Position numbers and translations under genes: made by a program. 39,349 bases of DNA from AC-37 sp036389105 (lineage in GTDB: Bacteria; Actinomycetota; Thermoleophilia; Solirubrobacterales; Thermoleophilaceae): contig DASVQK010000074.1 of assembly GCA_036389105.1 (NCBI GenBank), positions 1 through 39,349 on the forward strand, in the 5' to 3' direction. Below, one piece after another: positions 30,752 to 38,934 of this stretch (position 1 is the first letter of the stretch; each line of letters opens with the position of its first letter). The notes beneath the pieces are model-generated. The model was given only the letters and a program-made list of their open reading frames with translations. It had not been told where the DNA came from and did no database searches.

Positions 30752-32334
30752 GGCGTGTCGTCTCCTCCGGCCGCAGCGGGATCCGGGGTCGGAGCCGGAG
30801 CCGGAGCCGGAGCCGCACCGGGAGCCGGGGTCGGGGCTGGGGCCGCAGCGGGGGTCGGGGTCGCGGCCGGGGCCGGTGTCGGATGGGGAGCGGGGGTGGC
30901 GGCGGGCGGCGCGACGGCGGGCGGCGTCGGGGCCGGCGTGGCGGCCGGGGCGGGAGCGGGCGCCGGCTGCTGGCGCACCGGCGGCGGCTCCGGCGGGCGG
31001 CGGGTGGGCTCGCCAACGCCGGGCATCGGCGTCCCGATCGGCGGGGCGCTCTGCCGCGGCACGGGCGGCTGGCTGCGCGGCCGCGGCGGGGCCGTGTCGC
31101 CCCACGCGGGCCCGGCCTGCGCGGCGGCGCCTACGCCGATCGGCTGGTTTGCCTCCGGCACCGCCGTGTTGCCCCTGATCGCCCCGATCCGCTGCGAGTC
31201 CGCGAACCGCTCGATCGGGAAGTAGTCGCTCTTGAAGTGGATCTCGACCTCGCTCGTGAGGTCGGTGTCCACGTTGATGCTCGAATCGCTGTCGGCGCGC
31301 GACGAGCTGACGTACGCCACCGACATCGACGCCGACACCGACCACGGCCCCCAGCCGAAGCTGCCGCCCATGCCCACGCGCGTGTCGAGCTCGCTGGCCG
31401 ACTCCGCGTGGGTTCGGTCGTGGGCGTCGATGTGGAAGCCCATCGTCGCGCGGAGCTTGCCCCCGGTCACGACTATCCGGTTCACGCCCATGAGCACCAT
31501 CGTGGAGAGGGTCTGGAGCCGCGACTGGGCCAGCTTGCGGCGCGCGGCGGGCACGAGCTTCTCCTCGAGCGACGACTCGTCGAGCCCCACCTCGCCCTCG
31601 ATGCCCAGGTCGAGCTGGAACGGCGGCGCCGGCCGCTCGTCGGAGCCGGGAGCGGGCTCGAGGTGCGCGCTGGCCGGCTCATCGCCGCGCGCCTCCTCGC
31701 GAACCACCCGCACGTACTCCGGGTACATCGCCTGGAGCCAGTCGCGCGCCTGGTTGTCCGAGATGTTCTGGGCCATGAACTCGTCCACCGTCCGGCCCAC
31801 GTTGGAGAGCAGCTGGCCGTAGGCCTCCATCTGCTTGATCGAGGCGTCCACGATCGCGTTGAACGTCGAGTTGATGAGGTCCGCGACGAAGACCGGGAAC
31901 GCGACCGCACGCAGGGTCTCCTGGGTGATGCGCGCTACCTGTCCCGCGGCGGCCGGCCGGAACGCCTCGCCGGCGCTCTGCTGCGCGCGAGCCGGAGCCG
32001 CGCGCTCGCTTCCAGCCCCGTTCAGGGCCTGCGGCGCCGCGACGGTCTCGCGCTTGCGCACGAGCGGCCGCTGCCCCAACCGGTCGGACTGGTACCAGTC
32101 GTCCCGCACGCACTCGGCCGCGTAGGACGCGATCTTCACCAGGTCCGCGGCCATCCGCCGGCGGTCCTCCCGCTCCAGCGCCGCGTAGGTCGGGCTCGAC
32201 AGGAGCAGCGCCTTGACCTGGCTGCGGACCAGGTCCAACGTGGCGGGCGTCGGCCGCAGCGTGTCGGGCGACGGCGGCGTCGCGTACGGCGCCGGCAGCG
32301 CGGGCGGCAGCGCGGAGGTGCGGGCCACGCTCAC
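30748..32334 (-). CDS. Unrecognised protein, paralogue B, with long Pro/Ala tail
   Basis: A 528-aa protein with the same four blocks as its neighbours: LVRSQVKALLLSSPTY near the N-terminus, FVADLINSTFNAIVDASIKQ at about 148-167, AARRKLAQSRLQTLSTMVLM at about 258-277 and IHFKSDYFPIERFAD at about 361-376. Beyond the core comes a tail of about 140 residues made almost only of Pro, Ala, Thr and Gln, encoded partly by GGAGCC-type hexamer repeats. The tail could be a flexible spacer or a Pro/Ala/Lys-like surface tether. There is no signal peptide. GTG 32334 follows the previous stop with no gap. Confidence 0.82.
   Translation of the reverse strand: MSVARTSALPPALPAPYATPPSPDTLRPTPATLDLVRSQVKALLLSSPTYAALEREDRRRMAADLVKIASYAAECVRDDWYQSDRLGQRPLVRKRETVAAPQALNGAGSERAAPARAQQSAGEAFRPAAAGQVARITQETLRAVAFPVFVADLINSTFNAIVDASIKQMEAYGQLLSNVGRTVDEFMAQNISDNQARDWLQAMYPEYVRVVREEARGDEPASAHLEPAPGSDERPAPPFQLDLGIEGEVGLDESSLEEKLVPAARRKLAQSRLQTLSTMVLMGVNRIVVTGGKLRATMGFHIDAHDRTHAESASELDTRVGMGGSFGWGPWSVSASMSVAYVSSSRADSDSSINVDTDLTSEVEIHFKSDYFPIERFADSQRIGAIRGNTAVPEANQPIGVGAAAQAGPAWGDTAPPRPRSQPPVPRQSAPPIGTPMPGVGEPTRRPPEPPPVRQQPAPAPAPAATPAPTPPAVAPPAATPAPHPTPAPAATPTPAAAPAPTPAPGAAPAPAPAPTPDPAAAGGDDTP
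30791..30814. repeat. GGAGCC hexamer tandem repeat in the Pro/Ala tail
   Basis: Four perfect copies of GGAGCC at 30791-30814 are followed by degenerate copies to about 30900. They encode the alternating Pro/Ala tail of the 528-aa protein. Such hexamers can change copy number without breaking the frame. Confidence 0.7.
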
Positions 32335-33258
32335 TCAAGCCGCCCTCTCCGCCGGCTGGCCGGAGTGGCCGAGGCCGGACGCCTGGAGCCAGGTGTTGGC
32401 CGAGGCCACGGCCTCGTCGCTCCCGGCCAGGAGGTCGGTCGAGGTGGCCAGGCGCGGCAGCGCCGACGCGAGCCAGAGCAGAACGCCCTGTCCCGCCTGG
32501 CCGCGGTCCACCAGCCGGCCGAGGTCCGGCGTCCCGTCGCCCAGCACCGCGCGCACGGTCGCCCACAGGCCGCGGGCGCCGAACGGCGCGCCGATCGCCG
32601 GGTCGTTCAGCAGCTCGATCGCCTCGCGCAGCTGCTCCTGGAGGCGCTGCCCGGCCACGAGCGCGCTGCCGCGCAGGCGCGGCGTCACGTTGGCGAGCAC
32701 GTCCAGCGCGGCGCGGCGGACGAACGCGGCGCCACGGGAGTCGTAGCCGCCGCCCCCGTACGAGCCGTAGCCGCGCGGGTCGCGCCGCCACGGACCGCCG
32801 GCCGCGGTGGCCGCGTCGGCGAGCTCGCGGCAGAGCGCCGCCATCCGCTCCTGGAACTCGTGGTTCACATCCGCGCCCCCGTCGACGCCCGCCGACGGTC
32901 CGATGCCGAACAGGCGCGCGAACAGCAGCGCCCGCTGCGAGCGGTCGTACCACTCGCTGGAGCGGCGCGCGAAGCGCTCGAGCCGCGCCGCGGCCTCCAC
33001 GCTGCGCGCGTCCAGGGAGACGCGCTCGGCGGCGAGCGCCTCGGCCACCGGCACCACGCCGGCCTGCTCGAGCTCCGCGAGCAGGTAGAGCGCCGCCAGC
33101 GCCCGCACCGCTTCGGGCGAGGGCGGGTGGTCGCTGCCCACGACCGGCGGGATCTCGAGCCGCAGCGGGTCGTCGTGCTCGGTCCGGACCGGGGCCTCGC
33201 GCAGGGCGGCCTCGGCCAGGACCAGCGCGGTCGAGAGTGTGAGGCGTCCGTTGTGCAC
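32335..33258 (-). CDS. Unrecognised helical protein between family members
   Basis: A 307-aa, mostly alpha-helical soluble protein rich in Ala, Leu, Arg and Glu, with a Gly/Tyr-rich loop (GYGSYGGGGYDSRG, about 167-180). No signal peptide, membrane helix or motif is recognised. The helical repeats (ALYLLAELEQAGVVPVAEAL, then RLQEQLREAIELLNDPAIG) suggest a scaffold or adaptor. GTG 33258 lies nine bases after the stop of paralogue A, and the next gene begins immediately after this stop, so it is an integral part of the operon. Confidence 0.78.
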   Translation of the reverse strand: MHNGRLTLSTALVLAEAALREAPVRTEHDDPLRLEIPPVVGSDHPPSPEAVRALAALYLLAELEQAGVVPVAEALAAERVSLDARSVEAAARLERFARRSSEWYDRSQRALLFARLFGIGPSAGVDGGADVNHEFQERMAALCRELADAATAAGGPWRRDPRGYGSYGGGGYDSRGAAFVRRAALDVLANVTPRLRGSALVAGQRLQEQLREAIELLNDPAIGAPFGARGLWATVRAVLGDGTPDLGRLVDRGQAGQGVLLWLASALPRLATSTDLLAGSDEAVASANTWLQASGLGHSGQPAERAA

Positions 33259-33267
33259 ACCGGGCCC

Positions 33268-34467
33268 CTACCGCCCTGCCGCGGGCGGCGCGGCCGCCGG
33301 GGGCGCCGCCCCTGCACCCGCCGGCGCGGCGGTCGGAGCTCCGCCGGCCGCCTTCTGCTGGAGCGTCTCCGGCTGGATCAGGGCGCCCATCTTCTCGAGC
33401 GGGAACGTCTCGCTCCGGAAGTTGACCTCCACGTCCCCGCCCAGCTCCGCGTGCAGCTTCGCGCTGGACTCGGAGTCGTCGTTCTGCACCGTCGAGACGT
33501 TGAAGTTGGACGAGTACTCGGTGTTGACCTCCGGCGTGTACCACCACCAGAAGCCGCCCTCGGACTGCTTCGACGTCACCTTGCTGTGCGAGTCGAAGCT
33601 CGACGCCTGCCTGGCCTTCTGCGTGACCTTGTCGACCGTGTCGAGCTTGAACAGGACGTGCGCCTTGATCTTGCCCTGGGTCACCACCAGCCGGTTGACG
33701 CCCATCAGCACCATCGTCGCCAGCAGCTGTTGGCGGTCCATCGCGATGCGGCGGCGCGCGGGCTGGACCAGCGACTCGGCGGTGTCCTCGTCGAGGCTCT
33801 CCACCGGCGCGTCCAGGCCGAGGTCCTTGAAGAAGTCCGGCAGGCTGTCCTGGTCGGCGCCCTCGCGCGGCTTGAGCTTGGGCTCGTCGCCCTCCAGGTC
33901 CACCTCCAAGTGGTCGGGGTACTTCGACGCCAGGTAGTCGCGCGACTGGTTGTCGGTGATGTTGTCCTTCATGTACTGGTCCACCGACTTCGCGACGTTC
34001 GAGACCAGGTCCGAGAACGCGTTCATCTGCTTGATCGTGGCGCCGACGATGGCGTTGAACACGCCGTCGATCAGCCCGCCGACGAAGGCCGGGAAGTTGA
34101 CCTCCCCGATGGCCGCGGTCATCGCGTGAGTGCCGGCCTCGGCGGCCGCGGCGCCGCCGCCGGAGCGGAATCGGCTCCCCGCCGTGGTGGGCTGCTCGAA
34201 CAGCTGCTGGCGGGCGGGCGCCACGGTGGCGCCGACGTCGCCCGCCGCCTGCTCGCTCTCCAGCACCGCCTGCATCGGCACGCCGGCGGTCTCGCCGCCC
34301 GCGTCGGCCATGTAGGCGCCGACCTTGACCATGTCGCGAGCCAGCTCCTTGCGCTGCTCGGGCGGAAGATGCCAGAACGCCTGGTTGGAGGTCAGGATGT
34401 CCTTGACCTTCTCCCGGACGACCGGGAGCGTGTCCCGGCGCGCCGCCGGGGGCGCGGCGGCCGTCAC
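33268..34467 (-). CDS. Unrecognised protein, paralogue A of the three-member family
   Basis: A 399-aa protein carrying the shared blocks in the same order: VVREKVKDILTSNQAFWHLP at the N-terminus, FVGGLIDGVFNAIVGATIKQ at about 125-144 with NITDNQSRDYLASKYP after it, ARRRIAMDRQQLLATMVLMG at about 235-254, and VNFRSETFPLEKMGAL at about 347-362, then a Pro/Ala tail. It is the most divergent of the three. A Trp-rich stretch (GGFWWWYTPEVN) falls where the others have Gly-rich loops. There is no signal peptide. The GTG start overlaps the previous stop (GTGA). Confidence 0.82.
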   Translation of the reverse strand: MTAAAPPAARRDTLPVVREKVKDILTSNQAFWHLPPEQRKELARDMVKVGAYMADAGGETAGVPMQAVLESEQAAGDVGATVAPARQQLFEQPTTAGSRFRSGGGAAAAEAGTHAMTAAIGEVNFPAFVGGLIDGVFNAIVGATIKQMNAFSDLVSNVAKSVDQYMKDNITDNQSRDYLASKYPDHLEVDLEGDEPKLKPREGADQDSLPDFFKDLGLDAPVESLDEDTAESLVQPARRRIAMDRQQLLATMVLMGVNRLVVTQGKIKAHVLFKLDTVDKVTQKARQASSFDSHSKVTSKQSEGGFWWWYTPEVNTEYSSNFNVSTVQNDDSESSAKLHAELGGDVEVNFRSETFPLEKMGALIQPETLQQKAAGGAPTAAPAGAGAAPPAAAPPAAGR

Positions 34468-35621
34468 CGCGGTGCCCCCAGGACGGCCGCCGACCACGGG
34501 TCGGCGACGCCGGCCGCGGCCACGGGCTGGGGCGCAACGGCCGGCTGCGGCGCGACCGCCGGTTGCGGCGCCGCGACGGGCTGCGGCTGCGCCGCGACAG
34601 GCTCCGTCGCGGCCGGAGCGCCGCCGTTCGCCGGCTGCGGCTGATCGAGCAGGGCCGGCCGCAGGTAGATCGCCACCCGCGCGGCCATGTTCGGCCGCAC
34701 CACGATCGACAGGACCGAGACCTCGCCCGGCCCGCCATAGCCGTCCGGCGTCATCGCCGTGAGCCAGCGGTCGAGCGCGCGCAGGCTGCGCGGCCGCTCG
34801 GCCATCTGGAGCTGGAGCAGCGGAAGCAGCGCCTGGGGCGGGTCGGGCAGCGCGTCGAGGTTCACGTCCAGCCGCAGCTCGACGCCCGCCTGCGACGGCC
34901 TCAGCGTGAGCATGGCGGTGCTGGGCGGCAGCGTGAACCGCGCCCCGAGCACCAGTGCGGCTGCGCTCATCAGCCCGCCGTGCTTGTCGCCCAGGTTGAG
35001 CCGGTCCATCAGCGGCTTGAGGTCCGCCAGCGGCATCGCGCTCTCGATCTCGAACGTCAGCTGCTGGCTGCCGGTGGTGCGGCCGCAGCGGATTGTGCTG
35101 AACGCCGGCCGGAGCGCGGGCGCTGCGTCCATCGCGACCTGCGCGAGCTGGAACAGCGGCGCCGGCAGCGACTCGGTGAGCCACGGCCCCCACTCGTAGG
35201 CGACCGAGGACTCGCTCATCCCGTTGCGGTCGAACCCCGTGCCGAGGAACGCCCCCCAGCGCGCGGAGCGGTACTCGCCCTCGCTGGCCGCGTGCGCGCG
35301 GCCGCTGAGCCAGCGCTCGGCCTGCGGACCGAAGTTGCGGAGGACCGCCCTCCGCGCCGCGTCGGTGGCCTCGGCCACCCGCTCGGCCGCATGGGCCGTG
35401 GGGCCGCCGGGAGCGACCGTGAACCCGAGGTTGCCCGGAGTGCTCTCCGAGAACGTCGGCTCGAACGAGCGGCTGCGCCGGTAGCGCCCGTCGCCGGGCG
35501 GCAGCGGCAGCGACTCGTCGATCAGGTAGCCCATCTCGCCGACCGGATCGGCCGTGTTGAGCCGCCTCGCCGCCGCGTGCAGCAGCGACTTGGCCGGGGT
35601 AGCGGCTGTTGCGCCGTACAT
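34464..35621 (-). CDS. Unrecognised cluster protein with AVAPQP-repeat tail
   Basis: A 385-aa protein with a mixed alpha/beta core (about 60-325) and a Pro/Ala/Gln-rich tail containing AVAPQP-like repeats (about 340-375). Alternating strands near the end (EVSVLSIVVRPNMAARVAIY) faintly recall the barrel strands of ABBA-type prenyltransferases, but no catalytic set is visible, so I do not assign that function. There is no signal peptide. AGAGGAGACGAC before ATG 35621 is a strong ribosome site. The stop overlaps the GTG of paralogue A, which ties its synthesis to that family. Confidence 0.8.
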   Translation of the reverse strand: MYGATAATPAKSLLHAAARRLNTADPVGEMGYLIDESLPLPPGDGRYRRSRSFEPTFSESTPGNLGFTVAPGGPTAHAAERVAEATDAARRAVLRNFGPQAERWLSGRAHAASEGEYRSARWGAFLGTGFDRNGMSESSVAYEWGPWLTESLPAPLFQLAQVAMDAAPALRPAFSTIRCGRTTGSQQLTFEIESAMPLADLKPLMDRLNLGDKHGGLMSAAALVLGARFTLPPSTAMLTLRPSQAGVELRLDVNLDALPDPPQALLPLLQLQMAERPRSLRALDRWLTAMTPDGYGGPGEVSVLSIVVRPNMAARVAIYLRPALLDQPQPANGGAPAATEPVAAQPQPVAAPQPAVAPQPAVAPQPVAAAGVADPWSAAVLGAPR

Positions 35622-35642
35622 GTCGTCTCCTCTCGTGTCGCG

Positions 35643-37538
35643 CTAGGCCGACACCCCGCCGTTGAGCATCCGCTGTATCTCGGGCGTCTGCGGGATCTGG
35701 CCGCTCGCGATCATCTGACGCAGCTGCGCCTTGATCGGGCTCTCGTCCGCCGGCGCGGCGGCGGGCTGCTGCACCCGTCCCGGGTAGTTCCTCAGGTAGG
35801 GCGTCGCCTGCGGGTCGGACAGCTCGTCGACCCGCGACGAGGCCACGCCCTCGGAGGCCAGGATGAGCTCGACGTTGCGCATCAGCTCGGCCTGGTCGTC
35901 GGGATGGATGTCGAACCGCGGCTTGCGGCGCGGCCTCGCCTTCTCCGGCTTGCGCGTCGCCGCCCGGACCCGGGCCAGCTCCTCGAGGGCCTGACGCCGC
36001 TCCTCGCGCACGTCGTTGAGGACCACGCGCGCCAGGTCGAGCTCGCGCTCGATGGCGTCGTGTCGCTGCCCGGCCGCGGAGTGGCCGCCGGACTTCGCGT
36101 CCTTGAGCTCCTTCTCGAGCTCCTTGACCCGCTTCTCGGTGCTCCTCTCCTCCTTCTCGGCGTGCGTGTAGTTCTGCTCGGCGTTCCTCCGGTACTCGGC
36201 GAGCTCCTCGGGATCCTCCTCGCGGAGGAAGTCGGAGATCAGGTCCGGGTTCGACGCCGCCAGCGCCGTGGGGCCGTCGTCGGAGGCGAGCACCGCGGTC
36301 AGCGCCGCCCGCTCCATCGGGTCCATGAACAGCGGCGCGCCGTCGGGCGAGGCGTTCCACACCCCCGCGTACTTCGCGACGATGTCGAGGATCCGCTTGC
36401 CCGAGTCGGCGAGCGTGCTGAACCGCACGGCGTTCGGCGACAGGTTCAGCTCCGTCGTCGCCACGCGCTCCACGACCTCCCACGGGTTGTTCACGCCGTA
36501 GGCGTCGCGGATCTCGCGCAGGTCGAGCACGCGCCACGCGGACTCGATGTGCCGCTTGAGCCGCCGGGCCGCGAAGTGCGTGTACGCGTAGCCGTACAGC
36601 GAGCAGTTGGCCGCCAGGTCGCGGCCCGCCTTGCGCACTCCCTCACCGGTCAGGGACATCGGCCCCGAGCGCGACTTCTCGAAGAAGTCGCCGATCCGCT
36701 GCTGGCGGTCGTACTCCGCCAGGCTCGCCAGGAACCGCAGCCAGAGGTCGCCGAACTCCTTGTTCGGCTGGACCTCGCGCGACACCTCGCCGCCTTCGAA
36801 GCCCAGGCAGCGCGTGTACTGCATGCGCCGCGCGGGCTCGCTCATGCGGTCCTCGCTGTTCCAGTAGCCCTCGTCGAGGATCTTCCCGGCCTCGCCGTAC
36901 CCGATCGGAAGCAGCCCGTTCATGAAGTTCTCCGTGATCCGGTCGACCACGTGGAACAGGGCGGCCTGCTCGAGCCAGTACGCGGCGAACACCATCGAGA
37001 CCGCGTAGATGTTCTCCTTCTTGCTCTCGTCCACCGGGCCGTCCCGCGTGACGGGCGGGATCTCGAGCCCGGACTCGAGCGGCGAGGTGTCCATGTACTC
37101 CTGCGCCGCCGCGGCGAGCTTCGTGTTGAAGCCCGGGTGGCCGAGCGGCACGTCGCCGTCGTCGACCACCGCCCGGGCGACGTAGGCCAGCTCCTGGTAC
37201 ATGACCGGGTCGCCGGCCGGGCGGCCGGCCGCGCGCGGGAGCTGCTTGGCGATCGCCTCGTAGACGACCGACTTGGGCTGCGAGTCGCCGCCCGCGATCC
37301 TGACTCGCCCCTCGGTCTTGTTGCGCGCACCGAGCACGGCGTCGCTGAAGCGCTCGCCGCGCGGCTCCACGTAGCCGTCGAGCAGGAGCGAGCCGACGAT
37401 CACGCCGAACACCGGCTCGGAGCCCGTGAAGCGCCTGGTCAGGCCACCCCGGTTCAGCTCGTCCAGGACCCGGCGCTTGTACGGGCCGTGGTGGAAGTCC
37501 CTCGGGAGTCCTCGTGTGTCGAATGCGAACTTGGTCAT
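35643..37538 (-). CDS. Large unrecognised protein with central coiled coil
   Basis: A 631-aa soluble protein with a mixed N-terminal region (about 1-250; GLPRDFHHGPYKRRVL near the start), a helical middle, a highly charged coiled coil at about 440-530 (EKRVKELEKELKDAK and neighbours), a basic stretch (KARPRRKPRFD), and a C-terminal segment ending in IASGQIPQTPEIQRMLNGG. No signal peptide, membrane helix or known domain is found. Its size and coiled coil suit a structural or scaffold part of a large complex. AAAGGA precedes ATG 37538. It follows the subtilisin-like protease by 34 bases. Confidence 0.82.
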   Translation of the reverse strand: MTKFAFDTRGLPRDFHHGPYKRRVLDELNRGGLTRRFTGSEPVFGVIVGSLLLDGYVEPRGERFSDAVLGARNKTEGRVRIAGGDSQPKSVVYEAIAKQLPRAAGRPAGDPVMYQELAYVARAVVDDGDVPLGHPGFNTKLAAAAQEYMDTSPLESGLEIPPVTRDGPVDESKKENIYAVSMVFAAYWLEQAALFHVVDRITENFMNGLLPIGYGEAGKILDEGYWNSEDRMSEPARRMQYTRCLGFEGGEVSREVQPNKEFGDLWLRFLASLAEYDRQQRIGDFFEKSRSGPMSLTGEGVRKAGRDLAANCSLYGYAYTHFAARRLKRHIESAWRVLDLREIRDAYGVNNPWEVVERVATTELNLSPNAVRFSTLADSGKRILDIVAKYAGVWNASPDGAPLFMDPMERAALTAVLASDDGPTALAASNPDLISDFLREEDPEELAEYRRNAEQNYTHAEKEERSTEKRVKELEKELKDAKSGGHSAAGQRHDAIERELDLARVVLNDVREERRQALEELARVRAATRKPEKARPRRKPRFDIHPDDQAELMRNVELILASEGVASSRVDELSDPQATPYLRNYPGRVQQPAAAPADESPIKAQLRQMIASGQIPQTPEIQRMLNGGVSA

Positions 37539-37572
37539 CTGCCTGTCCTTTCCGCGGAGCTGAGTTCCGATC

Positions 37573-38934
37573 TCATGGCGACCTCCCCACTGCTGATTGC
37601 TCGACTCGCCGCACCGCGGCGGCCACGTTCAAAAGGCCATGTCCGGTCCGTACGTCGAAGCCCGTGCCGAGCGGCGTGACCGACTCGACCAGGATGCGGC
37701 GCACGTCCCCGGCGGCCACGTCGTGTCCGCGCCGCCGCGCGTGCGCGAGCACGAGCGCGGCGGCGCCTGACACGAATGGCGCCGCGAACGACGTACCGCT
37801 GCTGGCGCGGTAGCCGTCGGGCGCGACGGTGAGGATCCGTTCGCCCGGCGCCACGAGGTCCACGTGCGGCCCGTAGGTGCTGAAGCGCGACGGGCTGCCC
37901 TGCCGGTCCACCGAGCCGACGGCGATCACCGGGTCGAGGGCCGCGGGGTAGAAGCGCTCGGCCAGCCCGCTGTTGCCCATCGCGGCCACCATCACGCAGC
38001 CGCGCCGCTCGCCGTAGTCGATCACGGCCTTGTGCGGCGGAGGGCCGTCGGGGTCGACGCTCGACTCCGGTGTGCCGAAGCTCATGTTCACGACCGCGGC
38101 GCCCAGGTCCATCGCGACCTTCAGCCCGGCGTCGATGTCCGGCGCGCCGCCGACGCCGGTCAGCTGGCCGCCTCCGGCCGTCGCGGCCGCCAGGACCCGT
38201 ACCGGCAGCATCAGCGAGCGGCCCGCGACGCCGGACGGCTGGCGCCAGCCCTGCGCGCCGATGATGCCCGCCACGCCGCTGCCGTGGCCGACGTAGTCGC
38301 GCGGCAGGAAGTCCAGCCCGCGACTGTCGCCGACGAGCGTCACGTCGCCCACCCGGCCCAGGCCGAGGTTGACCGTGTCGTAGCCGGCCAGCAGCTTGCG
38401 CTGGAACTCCGCGTGGCCGAGGGCGATGCCGGAGTCGGCCGGGGTGACCGTCACCCGCTCGTCGCCGGGCTCGATCGCGTGGGCCTCGGCGGCGTGGACC
38501 TGCTCGTGCGCCAGCCGTGTCTCCTCGAGAGCGGCCGCCGGATCGGGTGCGGCCACGGCGGCGGCCAGTGGCGCCGTCGCCAGCGTCTGCTCGGTCACCG
38601 ACTCGACGGCGGGCAGCTCGCGCAGGCGGGTCACGGTCCGGGTGGTGGACTCGGGCGTAGCCAGCTCGATGCGGTACGCGCGCGAGCAGCCGGCCAGCTC
38701 CTCCACCTCGTCGAAGCCCACGTGCTGCTCGCCGACGCGGCCGAGCGACGCCGCCGCGTGGAAGACGCGGGCGGCGCGGAACCCGGCCGCGTTCGAGCGC
38801 AGGGTGCGGTCGACGGGACCGCCGTCGAGCCGCGAGGTGGCGCGAGCGCCGCCGACGAGCACGTCCAGGTGGCTCGGGCCGGGCGGCGACTCGCCGGAGC
38901 GGAACGTCATCACCAGGTGGCCGTGGCGCCTCAT
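37573..38934 (-). CDS. Subtilisin-like serine protease (S8) without signal peptide
   Basis: A 453-aa protein with an N-terminal region of about 155 residues, possibly a prodomain-like module, then an S8 peptidase domain. The catalytic triad is readable: Asp167 in VTVTPADSGIALGHAEF, His217 in DYVGHGSGVAG and Ser382 in SSGTSFAAPFVSG, with the oxyanion Asn in MVAAMGNSG. The segment around the Asp is unusual (TPADSG instead of the common LDTG). There is no signal peptide, so it acts in the cytoplasm or is exported by another route, for instance as cargo or as a maturation protease for cluster proteins. ATG 38934 overlaps the previous stop (ATGA). Confidence 0.92.
   Translation of the reverse strand: MRRHGHLVMTFRSGESPPGPSHLDVLVGGARATSRLDGGPVDRTLRSNAAGFRAARVFHAAASLGRVGEQHVGFDEVEELAGCSRAYRIELATPESTTRTVTRLRELPAVESVTEQTLATAPLAAAVAAPDPAAALEETRLAHEQVHAAEAHAIEPGDERVTVTPADSGIALGHAEFQRKLLAGYDTVNLGLGRVGDVTLVGDSRGLDFLPRDYVGHGSGVAGIIGAQGWRQPSGVAGRSLMLPVRVLAAATAGGGQLTGVGGAPDIDAGLKVAMDLGAAVVNMSFGTPESSVDPDGPPPHKAVIDYGERRGCVMVAAMGNSGLAERFYPAALDPVIAVGSVDRQGSPSRFSTYGPHVDLVAPGERILTVAPDGYRASSGTSFAAPFVSGAAALVLAHARRRGHDVAAGDVRRILVESVTPLGTGFDVRTGHGLLNVAAAVRRVEQSAVGRSP

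Noticed and set aside
34464..35621. ABBA-type prenyltransferase function for the 385-aa protein
   Set aside because: Only a vague strand pattern near the C-terminus; no substrate-binding or catalytic residues could be identified.
30883..37679. Two open frames of more than 1000 codons on the plus strand opposite the accessory cluster
   Set aside because: Same low-complexity composition, no ribosome sites, and they run antisense across several well-defined genes.
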